A stretch of 64,000 nucleotides of DNA, from positions 372,001 through 436,000 of the forward strand of contig JASPKZ010010273.1 of the NCBI GenBank assembly GCA_030220185.1, written 5' to 3'. The translations under genes and the position numbers were made by a program. This stretch comes from Diploptera punctata. Its lineage: Eukaryota > Arthropoda > Insecta > Blattodea > Blaberidae. The notes below the pieces were generated by a model. It searched no databases. It worked only from the letters and a program-made list of their open reading frames with translations, and was not told where the DNA came from. Position 1 is the stretch's first letter, and each line of letters opens with the position of its first letter. This document shows, piece by piece, positions 12,465-24,560 of this stretch.

Positions 12465-13405
12465 CTCCAACTCATCCATTAATGTAAATACATAGCGTTT
12501 CCTCCCACTGTAATTTTAATTAAATAATAAAGCTTCTTAAATTAACAGGTTGCTATAGCTGACAAAACACATTGCATAATTTTATTTATTTTTTGTATTT
12601 TGTAAAAATGAAACTAACAAATATCAAATATTGTAAATTAAAAAATGTTATTTCTAACAATTCTATTTTATGGAACTGGCGCTTTCCAAATCAGCCAATC
12701 ACGATTCTTTGTCAAATGAATGTTTCATGAATTGATAAGTTGAAAGGTCATTCGACCTTGTGTGTACTTATTTGAGTTGTGACGTTTCTGGGTTCAGCTA
12801 GCTGCTGTTGAATAAAAAATCTATGGAATAAGACACAAGCTTCATCTAGAGAGTTATTGCTGGACTTAGAAGGCAGATTCATTTAGTGGGTTATCACTAA
12901 TTCATCTGCAGTGAAATAGCTGGTGTTGGTGGGGATAACACAGAGGAAATACTCTATGTGTTCCTCTATGAAGATAATGTGAATATGCACAAGGCTCCAT
13001 GAAACTGAATGTGATAGTCTGCTGGCACAGCGGACATTTTTATGTTCACGCGTAATTGATTTGAATGATATTTGGCAAATATGCTATTTTATTTTAATCC
13101 AAAATTATTAATATACTGATTATCCCAGCAGTGCTTGGGGTAGCCGGGGTTGAATGCATGCCACTGATTGCAAGTCATTACTTCCTGAAATTAAGCTGTG
13201 TTACAATTTTATCACATAATATATTTTCTCATCTGGACATGTTTCAGCCAACCCAATAGTTAGAATTCAAGTTGAGAATGAAGACTATGGTCTTTGAAAG
13301 ATGTGCAGATGAGAAAATACAGTATGAGGTCACGTGTATATTTCCAGTCCAAAATCTTGAAAATCTTTATCGATTACTCTAAATTGAAACATTTAAGAAT
13401 CATTT
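12465..13405. other. BLM intron, nothing recognised
   Basis: No ORF with a recognisable domain and no clear terminal repeats. It contains a few higher-GC patches (12670-12930). Confidence 0.45.
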
Positions 13406-13408
13406 TTT

Positions 13409-14190
13409 ATATACAGTATTACCCTTCTTTTACACTTTTCAAGGACTATGGGGAAAATGGTGTAAAATGGGAGAAAGTGTAAATTGAGGGAAATGAAGAT
13501 CAGCTAAAAAATGTTGACCCCATACTCTGCACCCATTCCAAAACATGAAAAAAAAAAAACACTGACTGGGATAATATACAATATTAGCTAAATAATGTAA
13601 TGTTCCTTTTAATTTAAAGTAAAGTTCTTTACACTTACCTCATATCCTGTCTTTTATTTATTTAGAAGACAGGATATCAGGTGAGGTATAAAGAATTTTA
13701 TTTTAAATTAAACCTCATAGTGATATTCCTATAATAGTTCAATGTGATATGTGTTTTGAACTATGAATCTTTATTAAGAGATTTAAAAAAAATTGTTTTG
13801 CCATAGAAGTACACGGGTTGAATTTCAGAAATGTTTGAAAATGCTGTGCTCTTCATCGATTGAACAAAAGTCAGCTTTGTTGGCTCATTAAACTTGCTTG
13901 TTCCTTATTGATTGTGTAAGAGCCAGCTTCATTGGCTCAATGAACTTGCTCATCTATATATTGATTGTAAGAAGTGAGACAATCGATCAAATAAGTCGAA
14001 TATATTCAATCTTTAATGCTAAAGATCGACATGATGTGACGTAAATTGCGGGAAAACAAAATTTCAGAAATGTAAAAGCGAGTTTTTATTGCATTGTGAA
14101 TATAGGGAAACTGAAGGGACCTTTAAACAATGTTGTAAAATGCAAGAAATGTAAAATGCAGGAACGTAAAAGCGGGGTAATACTGTATAT
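13409..14190. mobile_element. Non-autonomous DNA transposon with pogo-like ends
   Basis: The ends are inverted: ATACAGTATTACCCTTCTT at about 13411 and AGCGGGGTAATACTGTAT at about 14171, giving a TIR of about 24 bp starting CAGTATTACCC, next to TA on both sides. Subterminal TGTAAAATG-type repeats recur near both ends. There is no transposase. TA targets and CAGT ends suggest a pogo/Tc1 relative. A PLE hairpin at 13625-13735 has inserted inside it. Confidence 0.55.
13625..13740. repeat. Solo PLE hairpin
   Basis: TACCTCATATCCTGTCTT and AGACAGGATATCAGGTGAGG are inverted around TTATTTATTTAG, and the outer TTTAATTTAAAGT is mirrored by ATTTTAAATTAAACC. The end CCTCATAGTGATATTCCTAT matches other PLE ends. 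The ribozyme-like core has been lost. Confidence 0.55.
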
Positions 14191-14199
14191 ATGAAAATT

Positions 14200-14470
14200 A
14201 CAACGGGAAGTAACATTATGAGGTAATTTACAATCTATAACATGAATCAGAGAAATCTTTTTACTTTTCACTCCATGATACTCTGTGATTTTCACAGGAC
14301 CACTGGTTTCTGGAGCTGTTGCTCCTAACCCCAGCCAAAATTCCAACTGTTGAAATTCTTCCCTTACCATCAATCAGGTTGATAGCTGCAGAAATTGGTC
14401 CTGTGAAAATCAGGTTGATGGCAATGGAAAAATTTCAACAGTTGGAGTTTTATGAGATGAAATGTTAAAT
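14200..14470. repeat. Fold-back PLE-end-like repeat
   Basis: The left side carries GATTTTCACAGGACC and CCAACTGTTGAAATTC. The right side carries GGTCCTGTGAAAATC and TTTCAACAGTTGGAG in inverted order. It opens with AACATTATGAGGTAATTT and closes with TATGAGATGAAATG. No GIY-YIG coding or hammerhead core is visible, so assignment to PLEs rests on the ends. Confidence 0.4.
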
Positions 14471-14510
14471 TTAAGAATCTCCCTGGAATAATAATATTGT
14501 GACATCTTAC

Positions 14511-14592
14511 CTGGTTCCCTTTTGCTCAATTCTGCATAAATTGCATTTTCTTGTCTAATTGCAGCCTCTCCTGACAGATGTGCTGCAGGTAT
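14511..14592 (-). CDS. BLM: BLM/RecQ helicase exon
   Basis: Encodes IPAAHLSGEAAIRQENAIYA then ELSKREP: the segment between motif I and motif II of the RecQ core, matching the LTG-type turn (here LSGE) and the xLSKxxP pattern of BLM. Acceptor ATTATAG precedes ATACCT and donor GTAAGA follows CCAG. It starts in phase 0 and ends one base into a Gly codon completed by the 10.4 kb exon, so both junction phases agree. It is short (82 bases) and surrounded by repeats. Confidence 0.9.
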
Positions 14593-14747
14593 CTATAATA
14601 AGAAGTTAATCTTATAATAAAAATCAAAATTTCCAACTTTATTATATGAATAATCTTATAATATTAAGAAATATTTATGAAGAACTTTCATTGGAAATAA
14701 TCACTATGAGTTTTTTTATTATTAATTTAACATTTCTCATTGAGGGA

Positions 14748-15256
14748 TAAATTATATTTGAAGAGAAAAATTTTCGCCTAGACCGGGACTCGAACCCGGG
14801 ACCCTTGGCTTTCTGGGCCAAGTGCTCTACCAACTGAGCTACCGAGGCGAGTTATGATCTAGAAGCAAATTTTTCTCTTATGTACGTTGTAATTCCCTCG
14901 CGCCAAATGCTTGAAACCATAGCTTCTATCTTTGCAAATGGCGGCTTCTTACTTAAGAAGACATTTATTGGGAATTTAACACTACTTTAAAAAAAAAATC
15001 ATTAATAGAAGCCCTACTGGCTTTAAAAAGTAGTGTTAAATTAAATGTCTTCTTAAGTAAGAAGCCGCCATTTGCAAAGATAGAAGCTATGGTTTCAAGC
15101 ATTTGGCACGAGGGAATTACAACGGACATATGAGAAAAATTTGCATCTAGATCGTAACTCGCTTCGGTAGCTCAGTTGGTAGAGCACTTGGCCCGGAAAG
15201 CCAAGGGTCCCGGGTTCGAGTCCCGGTCTAGGCAAAAATTTTTCTCTTCAAATATA
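14748..15256. repeat. Long palindrome of family A SINE plus non-tRNA flank
   Basis: Two inverted arms of about 240 bp around an AT-rich centre near 15010. Each contains a tRNA-like head (14775-14849 minus, 15161-15233 plus) and a shared stretch with AAGCCGCCATTTGCAAAG and TTTCAAGCATTTGG. The arms are near-identical (mismatches such as CGCGCC versus GGCACG). The ends are TTTGAAGAGAAAAATTTTC and its complement. The non-tRNA part is probably the 5' half of the SINE. Confidence 0.8.
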
Positions 15257-15284
15257 ATCACTATGAGGTTTAATTTAAGATTAA

Positions 15285-15425
15285 ATTAAAATACTTCATA
15301 CCTCACCTCATATCCAGTCTAATAAATACCAGTTTTGAAGCCTTGGCAGCTTCACCTTCAGTAATATCTCGTCGACTGATGTTATGTCGATCAGAAATAT
15401 GAGGTGAGGTATGAAGTATTCTAAT
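15285..15425. repeat. Solo PLE hairpin, family P1
   Basis: Inverted CTTCATACCTCACCTCATAT and ATATGAGGTGAGGTATGAAG. The minus strand keeps a decayed box: CTGAAGG at 15356-15362, helix II GAAGC/GCTTC, then AAAAC (15331-15362). Between the arms is the end of the GIY-YIG frame (TCGACATAACATCAG complement). Confidence 0.55.
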
Positions 15426-15870
15426 TTAACCTTAATATTTTTCAAGTTTATACATATATGGAACTGATATCAATGATCGACAATATTATAAAATTGGCAA
15501 ACATAATAAGTGAATGAAACAGATTTGAAAAAGAATTCTTCTCTATGTATAATTTTTGTAATATTTCCATTTATTTATTTGTTTTACTGGAGAGTGAAGG
15601 CATTATCTTCCATTCAACCAGTTCTAATAAATGCTCATTTTATCATAGAACTAATGTATCTACAAGTTAAAAAATTGCCTAAACATATACAATGGCTAAA
15701 ATTCATATTAAAACGACTCCAATCTCTTGAACTTTTATAGGAAAAAATCACTGAGATTTAAATATATTAAATTAATGTTGGGAAGTAAACATTATGAGGT
15801 ATAATCATTAAAATTCATCGGAGAACATATTGTTTAAACAACTTACCTCATAGGATTCATGCTTCCATGA

Positions 15871-15906
15871 TATCGTGATTTCAAACATAGTCATGTTCAT
15901 CTTCAG
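15871..15906 (-). ncRNA. Hammerhead-like motif, P6 left arm
   Basis: Minus strand: CTGAAGA, unpaired T, helix II with AACAT/ATGTT (loop GACT region), GAAA, helix III ATC-AC-GAT, cleavage base A (triplet AUA). All invariant core bases are present. The arms flanking the core show no strong local helix I. Confidence 0.45.
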
Positions 15907-16241
15907 CCATAACTCCGACTGACGAAATTCTTCGGCCGTCAACTATTCTATTGTCACCATCTTCAGTGCTGCCATCTATGGTTGAATTTATGAACTTCGA
16001 AATCAATGTAATTTCGTTAGGGATATCAAAATTCATTGATCTATTTTTGTTTTTCTGAATGTATATTTTTTCCCAAACTGTCATTTCCAAAGGTTTTTCT
16101 ACTTGTTTTAAAAGTTTAGCTTCTCTTCCAATTTTATGATGTTCTAATATTAGTTCATAAATTCAACCATAGATGGCAGCACTGAAGATGGCGACAATAG
16201 AATAGTTGACGGCCGAAGAATTTCGTCAGTCGGAGTTATGG

Positions 16242-16278
16242 CTGAAGATGAACATGACTATGTTTGAAATTGTGATAT
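16242..16278 (+). ncRNA. Hammerhead-like motif, P6 right arm
   Basis: Mirror of the left motif: CTGAAGA, T, AACAT/ATGTT, GAAAT, then TGTGATATC where the left arm has CACGATATC. The helix III change C to T may weaken it slightly. Confidence 0.4.
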
Positions 16279-16359
16279 CATGGAAGCATGAATCCTATGA
16301 GGTGAGTTGTTTAAACAATATGTTCTCCGATGAATTTTACTGAGATTTAATTTAAGATT

Positions 16360-16760
16360 GAATTAAAATGTTTCATACCTCTTCTCATATTCAGTCTTCT
16401 AACTAGACCAGTTTCGAAGCCTGGGTAGCTTCATCTTCAGTTATTTCTCATCGACTGATGTTATGTCGATCAGAAGAACTGCTTCTTCCTCCCTCTGTTG
16501 GTGGACCGATAAACCTCCGGATAACATCAGAATCCGCAGGAATTTCGAAGTTCATAAGTTTTTCTTTCTTGTTTTTTTTTTCAATGTGGATTTTTTCCCA
16601 AACCATGAGTTCTTTTTGTTTCTCTATATTTTTAATTAGACTGGCTTTTGCATCAATTAGATGTTTTTCAGACCAAGCATTAGCAGCTACTGCTGACTTC
16701 CACTTCACCATTTTTGACATTTCTAAAATGTTTTTTCAGCCTTGTTTTTAAATTTCCAAT
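16360..16760 (-). pseudogene. Penelope-like element 3' remnant, family P1
   Basis: The minus-strand frame (16448-16720, 90 codons) reads MSKMVKWKSAVAANAWSEKH, then KELMVWEKIHIEKK, NFEIPADSDVIRRFIG and SDRHNISR then stop: the last 90 residues of a PLE GIY-YIG endonuclease. The terminal repeat with a complete hammerhead-like core follows, ending in ATATGAGAAGAGG. It faces a plus-strand copy at 16925-17500, with a LINE tail between them. Confidence 0.8.
16406..16440 (-). ncRNA. Hammerhead-like motif with intact core, P1
   Basis: Minus strand: CTGAAGA, unpaired T, helix II GAAGC/GCTTC with an 8-base loop, GAAAC, TG loop, GTC. Every invariant base is present and the cleavage triplet is the classical GUC, with a 2-bp helix III as in minimal type I PLE ribozymes. 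Distal CAGTC upstream and GACTG downstream could form an outer helix I of 5 bp beyond an internal loop. Confidence 0.5.
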
Positions 16761-16761
16761 G

Positions 16762-16905
16762 GAATAGAATTCCGAAACAGATTCTTCATTACAAACCACT
16801 AGGACGAAGAAATGTTGGAAGACCCAGTAAAAGATGGATAGACCAATTCTAACATGAGATCAAAACAGACCAGCAGGTCTAATCGTTGATGCTTATGATG
16901 ATGAT
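16762..16905 (+). repeat. LINE 3'-end fragment with GATGAT tail
   Basis: A short reading GRRNVGRPSKRWIDQF followed by TGATGATGATGAC resembles the C-terminus and tail of RTE-like LINEs (compare GRRDVGRPRRRWAD at 21.9 kb). Only about 140 bp remain. Confidence 0.55.
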
Positions 16906-16924
16906 GACCATTCAATTTCCAATG

Positions 16925-17500
16925 GATACCATCCATTGAAACACCATAAGTTAAAAAAAAATTTTTTTTTTAAGTTTAACATAAGATTGGCGGTGAAGAA
17001 TGAATACAGCCTAAATAGGATAACTAAAACCAATAATAATGAAAAACATTTAAGAAGAAAACAAATCAGGAATTTATCAGATCAAATACAGGGATTGTGA
17101 CAAAATTTACATAGGGAAAACAAAAAGAAATTTGGAAACAAGGGTGAAAGAATATCTTAGAAATGTCAAAAATGGTGAAGTGCAGCAGTAGCTGCTCGTG
17201 CTTGGTCTGAAAAGCATCTAACTGATATAAAAGCCAGTATAATTAAAAAAATATAAAATAAAAAGAACTCATGGTTTGGGAAAAAAATCCACATTAAAAG
17301 AAAACAAGAAAGAAAAACTTATGATCTTCAAAATTCCCGCGATTCTGATTTGATCCGGAGGTTTATTGGTCCACCAACAGAGGGAGGAAGAAGCAGTTCT
17401 TCTGATCGACATAACATCAGTCGACGAGAAATTACTGAAGATGAAGTTGCCCAGGCTTCAAAACTGATCTAGTTACAGAACTGAATACGATGTGAGGTAT
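16925..17500 (+). pseudogene. Penelope-like element 3' remnant, family P1
   Basis: Decayed plus-strand GIY-YIG coding: NKSGIYQIKYRDCDKIYIGK near 17065, NLETRVKEYLRNVKNGEV, FIGPPTEGGRSSSSDRHNIS and REITEDEVAQASKLI then stop. CTGAAGA at 17435 is followed by a paired helix II but G12 is A (AAAAC), so the ribozyme core is broken. It forms an inverted pair with 16360-16760. Confidence 0.75.
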
Positions 17501-17574
17501 GGAACAATTAAATTTAATCTTAGACTCCATCTAACTAATCTACATATTTAATTTAATATTTATAGGAAGTAACA

Positions 17575-18195
17575 CTACGAGGTTTATTTTAATTATTATG
17601 AGTTAGGTTTTTTCTGACTCACCTCATATTTATGATTTTTTTGCAGATCATAGTTTCAGCAATCTTGTAGGTTGATTTCTGCTCCCTCTGCTGGCTGACC
17701 AATGAACTTCCAAATCAATTTTTTTTCTCCCCCCCCCAGGAATTTCAAAATGTGTCATTTTCTCTTTATTTTTTGGATGTAAATTTTCTCCCAAATAGTG
17801 AGTTCCTTAGATTTATCTAACTGCTTCAGTAATTTGGCCTTGGTTTTGTTTTTGTGTTTTTCTGAAGATGCATGTGCAGCTATTGCGGTCTTTACTATTT
17901 TCCCATTTTTAACATTTCTAAGATGTTCTTTCAATCTTATATTTAAGTTTCTTTTTTTGTCTTTCCTATGCATACTTTGTCACAATCTTTACAATCAATT
18001 TGATAAATCCCTGATTTGTTGATTTCATCAATCATATTATTATTTTTTGTTTTAATTAATCTATTCAGGCTGTAAACTTTTTTGGTGCTAATTCAATGTT
18101 AAATTTGCTAAAAATGCTAAAGGATGGTATGTAAATTTCCTGAATTTCTTCCCTTATTTTTTTTATCTGTCTGAAGAGTAGTTTCATTTATCACT
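17575..18195 (-). pseudogene. Penelope-like element 3' remnant
   Basis: A minus-strand frame at 17755-17973 reads RLKEHLRNVKNGKIVKTAIA, then AHASSEKHK and LTIWEKIYIQK. Upstream decayed SGIYQIDCKDCD (near 18010) and LAPKKVYSLNRL (near 18080) complete the GIY-YIG region. A run of C near 17731 and indels disrupt it. It opens with TAACACTACGAGGTTTATTT near 17567, a family-typical end. Confidence 0.75.
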
Positions 18196-18225
18196 TTTTG
18201 TTTTTTTAATTTATTTATTTTTAAA

Positions 18226-18360
18226 TGTTCTTATTATATCTGATTTCCCACAAAGAACATGTAGCTCAGTTATGTAGTCTTCTCCATTTGCCTATCTGTT
18301 CGTCTCTCTTTAGTCCAAAATTTTCCTTAAGAATTTTATTCTCTATCTACAATTTTAAAA
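18226..18360 (-). repeat. Short RTE-like LINE fragment
   Basis: CAAAGAACATGTAGCTCA and GTTCGTCTCTCTTTAGTCC match the region encoding DEQTGEWRRLHN-ELHGLYRK in the LINE copies at 3.7, 27.1, 33.0 and 43.5 kb. It is truncated on both sides. Confidence 0.65.
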
Positions 18361-18476
18361 AAAATTAGACACATCTTATAGGAATCAGTAAAAATAAGAT
18401 AATCTATAAAATAACCAATGTAATTCTAGATTTAACTTTCGAAGGTAATTTAAATTAATTTGGAGCATTCAACGAG

Positions 18477-20400
<1,924 letters not shown>

Positions 20401-20404
20401 TATA

Positions 20405-20485
20405 TACACCTGAATCGGGATATGAACCCGTTGTCTCTGCTTATGTACACCAGCGCTCTGTCCACTGAACTAATAGGCTCCCAAT
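20405..20485 (-). repeat. tRNA-like SINE head, diverged
   Basis: The minus strand has GGGTTCATATCCCGATTCAGG (B-box region) and a TAGTTCAGTGGACAGAGCGC A-box region. It is preceded by AAGATAAATATATACACC in the position of the usual GAAGAGAAAAAT flank. A diverged head, with no intact cloverleaf. Confidence 0.5.
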
Positions 20486-20569
20486 TCAAATACATATTAA
20501 TTCTCTCCTTTATATGAATTCACGTGCACCGAGGCTATGAACCAAGACATTGGATTCAAATCCCAATTC

Positions 20570-21120
20570 AGGCATATATATTCCTATTTTTATTATTTAT
20601 TCAATACATCTCGATGAAGGATAAATTATATTTGAAGAGAAAAATATACACTCAGACTGGGGTTTGAATCCAGGACCTTTCACTTTCTATGCGAATGCTC
20701 TACCGACTGAGCTACCTGAGCACTCCAATCTAAGCGCAAATATTTCTCTTATATACACTGTTAATTGTTCAAACCCCAATCTGAGAGTATATTTTTCTCT
20801 TCAAATATAATTTATCCTTCATCGAGATGTATTAAATAAATAATAAAAACATTGAAAGATGCTGTACTAGCTTTATAATGTATTATAAAATTTCCAATAA
20901 AGATCTTCTTAATAAAGAAGTCACCATCTGCATGATTGATCAAAGGTTCTTAGTATTTGATGCTCAGGAATTAACAGTGTATATAAGAGAAAAATTTGTG
21001 ATTAGATTGGCGTGCTCAGGTAGCTCAGTCAGTAAAGCATTCGTATAGAAAGCAAAATGTCCTGGGTTCAAACCCCAGTCTGAGCATATACTTTTCTCTT
21101 CAAGTATAATAGATTTTTCT
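20570..21120. repeat. Nested fold-backs of tRNA-like SINE family B
   Basis: The minus head at 20649-20722 (B box GGATTCAAACCCC, A box TAGCTCAGTCGG) and plus head at 21013-21086 face each other. A second inversion pairs 20570-20660 with 20766-20850: ATCTCGATGAAGGATAAATT and its complement, TTTGAAGAGAAAAATATAC and its complement. The anticodon loop would read ATAGAAA, unlike family A, while the flanks are the same as in family A. Confidence 0.7.
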
Positions 21121-21129
21121 CTTCAAATA

Positions 21130-21790
21130 AAATTTAAAATAATGTCCTAGTAACAGGGAGACCATATGTCCTGTTTTTCCCACAATTTGTAACTTCAGAG
21201 CACATCAGAAAATGGGATGGGGAGCAATTTTTCAGTATGAACAGTTTACACCATATAACTGGCAACACCTACAGAAGGTCTTTGACAGACTATATCATGC
21301 TATATTCACGAAATTCTATCATCTCTGGATAGTAGATTTCTATAAGCGTAAGTTAGCAGCATCATTGATAAACAGGAAGAATTCACAGGTATACCATTTC
21401 CTGCTAATGGATGGTGTGCACATGGTTGAGATGTTAACTCTTCACCTCTACAATGTCTTTATATCTCCACAGTGCTAATGATTTGGTGAATATGGCCTCA
21501 AAAGCAAATAAACATATGTATTCTATCAATGAAGATCTTCAGAGAGGATTTAAATTCTAAAAGTTAGAGACTGATAGCGAAGACAAATCTAGAGTGTGTG
21601 AAGAACATATGGAGGAAGTTTCTCCGTTACACAAGATCACAGTTATATTATACAATACACTAGATCAGAAAACACAAGGTAGCAGAAAGAGCAGCCTGCA
21701 GTTCATCAAATATTCCCTGGCATTGCATCAAAAAAGCAGGATGAAGATAAGGAGTCAACAAGTGAAGGTATTGAACTTATATAGGAAAAA
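21130..21790. other. Unassigned segment with two open frames
   Basis: Frames of 88 codons (21212-21478) and 85 codons (21594-21851) show no motif I recognise. They may be coding of an old transposable element, since the segment lies in a BLM intron between repeats. No start context, splice signal or paralogue in the window supports a gene. Confidence 0.3.
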
Positions 21791-21799
21791 ATCAATTAG

Positions 21800-22005
21800 G
21801 ATAAGGTCACGAATTACAGACAGAAATGGATTGATCATATGGATGGAATGAGTAAGGAGAGATATCCATTGTTAGCAAGAAATTATCAAGCACGAGGAAG
21901 ACGTGATGTTGGAAGACCTAGAAGGCGTTGGGCTGATGCATTATGAAGTCAGAACGGGCAATTGCCTAATCCCTGGAGTGATGATGATGATGATGATCAA
22001 TGAGG
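21800..22005 (+). repeat. LINE 3'-end fragment with GATGAT tail
   Basis: An open reading NYRQKWIDHMDGMSKERYPL then GRRDVGRPRRRWADAL is followed by GTGATGATGATGATGATGAT. This matches the C-terminal pattern of RTE-like LINEs and their simple-repeat tails. It is a different subfamily from copies A-D. Confidence 0.65.
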
Positions 22006-22009
22006 TTCA

Positions 22010-22225
22010 ATTTAAGAATTAAATTAAAGTGTTTAATATCTCACCTCATATCCGGTCTTCTAATTAAACCGGTTTCAAATCGTGGGCAGCTTCATATTCA
22101 GTAATTTCTTGTCAACTGATGTTATGTTGATCAGGAGAACTGCTTCTTCCTCTCAGAGAGAGTTTTGAAACCGGTTTAATTAGAAAACCGGATATGAGGC
22201 GAGATATTAAACACTAATTTAATTC
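22010..22225. repeat. Solo PLE hairpin, family P1
   Basis: GTTTAATATCTCACCTCATA and TATGAGGCGAGATATTAAAC are inverted, and AAACCGGTTTAATTAGAA-type sequence lies in both arms. On the minus strand the box reads CTGAATATGAAGC (22088-22100) with GAAACCGG, so G8 is lost. A short piece of the GIY-YIG C-terminus (SDQHNIS region) lies between the arms. Confidence 0.6.
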
Positions 22226-22261
22226 TTAAGTGAAGGTATCTTTGGATATCATTTTGCGATA

Positions 22262-22369
22262 CATGAACACAGTTTCAGATCCAATGACTGTTCATCAAAA
22301 CTTATAAAAAGAATCCATGAACACAGTTTCAGATCCAATGACTGTTCATCAAAACTTATAAAAAGAATC
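22262..22369. repeat. Tandem duplication, 2 x 54 bp
   Basis: Two identical 54-base units (22262-22315 and 22316-22369) start CATGAACACAGTTTCAGATC. There are no differences between them, so the duplication is recent or an assembly slip. Confidence 0.9.
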
Positions 22370-22773
22370 TTCTTCAGCTCATACAAAAACTGAAGCCATT
22401 ATCTGCAATTGTTCGGTCCTTTTGTCATTAGAACAGCTTGAAAAAGACTTGAAGCATGCTGCAGTGTAGGTGTTACTATGGATACTTCTAATAGAAAATT
22501 TGAAAAAAATTTAAAATTATTTTAAATTTTATATTTTACTTCATACTGATAGTTTATATAATAGTTCAATTGAAAAACCTTTTCCACTCATGGTGCAATA
22601 TTTTGGACCATGAAAATCTTTGATTTCTAATTAAAACAGTTGAGACTAGTGCAATATGACTTTGTTGAGAAAGTACTGAAGAAAAATCACATTACACATA
22701 AAGTGATTTTTCCACGTGCAGACAATACTAATACAAATTTTAGAGATGTTAACCAATCAGGAAAAAAAAAAAA

Positions 22774-22795
22774 AATATATATATATATATATATA
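22774..22795. repeat. (TA)n microsatellite
   Basis: About 11 TA units following an A-rich run (22761-22773). Confidence 0.9.
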
Positions 22796-22819
22796 ATAAA
22801 GGAGAAATGTGCACAAACT

Positions 22820-23305
22820 GTGCAGATATTACATATGAAGTACTTAATTGTCTTTGCTATAAGCACTGATTGATTTAAGTCGTTTTTTACAATTCAGAAT
22901 ATGGTACTTTTCACATTTTTGTGAACACAAAACACATATGCACATGTCGTTAGGTTCATGAAATGTCTTGTTGCAGCATATCTTGTGATGGAAGCCATGG
23001 ACTGCCAGTCTGGTAGTGACATGACGTATTTCACAGTTCGATTCTGTCCATTGTCTGTCTTGCATCGCACAGGTCGCATAGAATGATGATGGTATGTCCT
23101 TCTTCTCTTCCAGGTCTTGCAAGAGTACATTGTAGGCCTTACTAGATGGTAGGAGTAGTGTTGTCCGCAGATCTTCTATTAAAACGTCTCTCTGGTGAGT
23201 TCGTAAACCAGCCTCGATCTCGTACTCGGTGATACTCCTAAGAGTCTCTTGAGGTATCTTGACTTCACTTTCTCCATATCTTCCAGTTGCTTATATGTGA
23301 GGTAT
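22820..23305 (-). pseudogene. LINE family J 3' end
   Basis: Minus-strand frames give LIWEYLTYKQLEDMEKVKSR, YLKRLLGVSP, LTRETF, then HGFHHKICCNKTFHEP, CICVLCSQKCEKYHILNCKK. This is the same order as 7.95-8.44 kb and the same Cys/His knuckle. The 3' ends of both copies share a short palindromic GTGCACA-type segment (CACAACTTGTGCAC at 8478, GTGCACAAACTGTGCAG at 22809). The copy is 5'-truncated next to an (AT)n run. Confidence 0.75.
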
Positions 23306-23319
23306 TCCCATATCAAGTC

Positions 23320-23321
<2 letters not shown>

Positions 23322-23356
<35 letters not shown>
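23322..23356. repeat. (AT)n microsatellite
   Basis: About 17 AT units. It sits at the 5' truncation point of the family J LINE fragment. Confidence 0.9.
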
Positions 23357-23358
<2 letters not shown>

Positions 23359-23359
23359 A

Positions 23360-24415
23360 AGTCGCAGGACAGAATAATAAATTCTGGAAATATTGGAAAA
23401 GAAATAATTGGTACTGGATGGGAGCCCATATTGACCATAATTGTCTTCAGACCACAGTACATTTTCTCCCAATTGATATAAAATGTTTTGCTGTTAAAGT
23501 TTATAAATATTTTCATATCTACACAGTGAGAATGTAGGAATTTAAAAAAAAATTCTGTTCATTTGCTAACATTGAGTATTCAAAAATATTGGAGCATGGG
23601 AGCACACTTTTTCACTGCTTGGTCCAGAAATTGACCATATCATTCAAATTTATGGTGTTTTACCCTCATACTTTATGTGTCAAGAAAGATGTTGTACTCT
23701 GTTATAGCAAATATTTGAAAATCCATGTTCTTTGCTTTGGTTGATGTTTGCTTGAAGTCAAATTCAGCCTTTCCAGACTATTATCACTGCAATACAAATA
23801 GAAAAAAATGTTCGCAATGGAAGTTGGTGATGAAATTAAATTGTTGAAGAGAAAACTGCAGAGTACACTAGTACTTCCTCTGGAAGTAAGAAAAAAAGGC
23901 AGATGACTTGAAAGAAAATGGTGAGATAAAAGGAAAAGAATCTGCAAGTTGTGTCTTCATTTTACAAGAATTCCATAAGAATACTTTGAAAAGTTATGGT
24001 GGTAGCAAAAACATAATGAATACTTTCTTAGCTCTCTTCCATCATGGTCTGAAATACAGCATACGGACTTTGCCATCAGATTTCCCTCAAAGAATTATAT
24101 CAGGTATGGAGAAGGAAACAGTATTACTTGATCAGTGGCTGGGTGCAAAAGTAATGGCTGTAATGAATATTAATGATAGAAACTCTAAAAAATGTCTCTG
24201 CTTCTGACAGCTAAGTTGAGATTTTTCCTAAAATTAATTGTGAAAATGTTACTTTTGATCTCTTGTCGTAAGTTTTGTGTTTGCCAGGTACTTCAATATC
24301 GATAGAAAGAATTTTCAATATTATAAATAATTCTGGACAACAGAAAAAAATCTGAATTGAATATTGCCACTCTTAAATCCATATTGATCATCAAAACAAA
24401 TTTGGTATACAAACA
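23360..24415. other. Unassigned BLM intron segment
   Basis: A 99-codon plus frame at 23908-24207 and short readings around 22470 (VGVTMDTSN) and 22580 (PLMVQYF) faintly recall hAT-type transposases. There is no catalytic block or dimerisation motif, so I leave it unassigned. Confidence 0.25.
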
Positions 24416-24560
24416 AAGACCCGGACCTGATCATGGACAAACATCACCTTCTAGTCTGTCCAGCTTTAAATCCAACTGCACAACACTCTAAGGACCTTGT
24501 TCGCTTGTACTGGGAAGCCAGAGAGAAAATGACTTAAGCGTCAAATCTCGCCATTAGAAA
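24405..24560 (+). repeat. LINE ORF2 C-terminal fragment with CAA-type tail
   Basis: The reading DPDLIMDKHHLLVCPALNPT, then LVRLYWEARE and a stop, followed by AAAACAACAACAAT, fits the end of a LINE ORF2 whose C-terminal zinc knuckle contains HxxxxC. Only the tail remains. Confidence 0.45.

Larger units (their letters stand above)
15800..16330. mobile_element. Fold-back PLE remnant, family P6, with two hammerhead-like motifs
   Basis: The left arm (minus) keeps 69 codons of the GIY-YIG tail: VWEKIYIQKNKNRSMNFDI, then PNEITLISKF and VMAEDEHDYV. The right arm (plus) mirrors it from about 16150. Arms end in AAACAACTTACCTCATAGG and CCTATGAGGTGAGTTGTTT. Both arms carry the ribozyme-like box immediately over the stop codon. 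Confidence 0.75.

Noticed and set aside
14218..14470. Hammerhead motif in the 14.3 kb fold-back
   Set aside because: No CUGANGA box followed by a paired helix and GAAA was found in either orientation.
21212..21851. Two ORFs as a host gene
   Set aside because: No domain, no splice context in phase with anything, and the segment lies between repeats inside a BLM intron.
22470..24207. hAT transposase remnant
   Set aside because: Only two short motif-like readings (VGVTMDTSN, PLMVQYF). No catalytic block, no TIRs, no 8-bp duplication found by eye.
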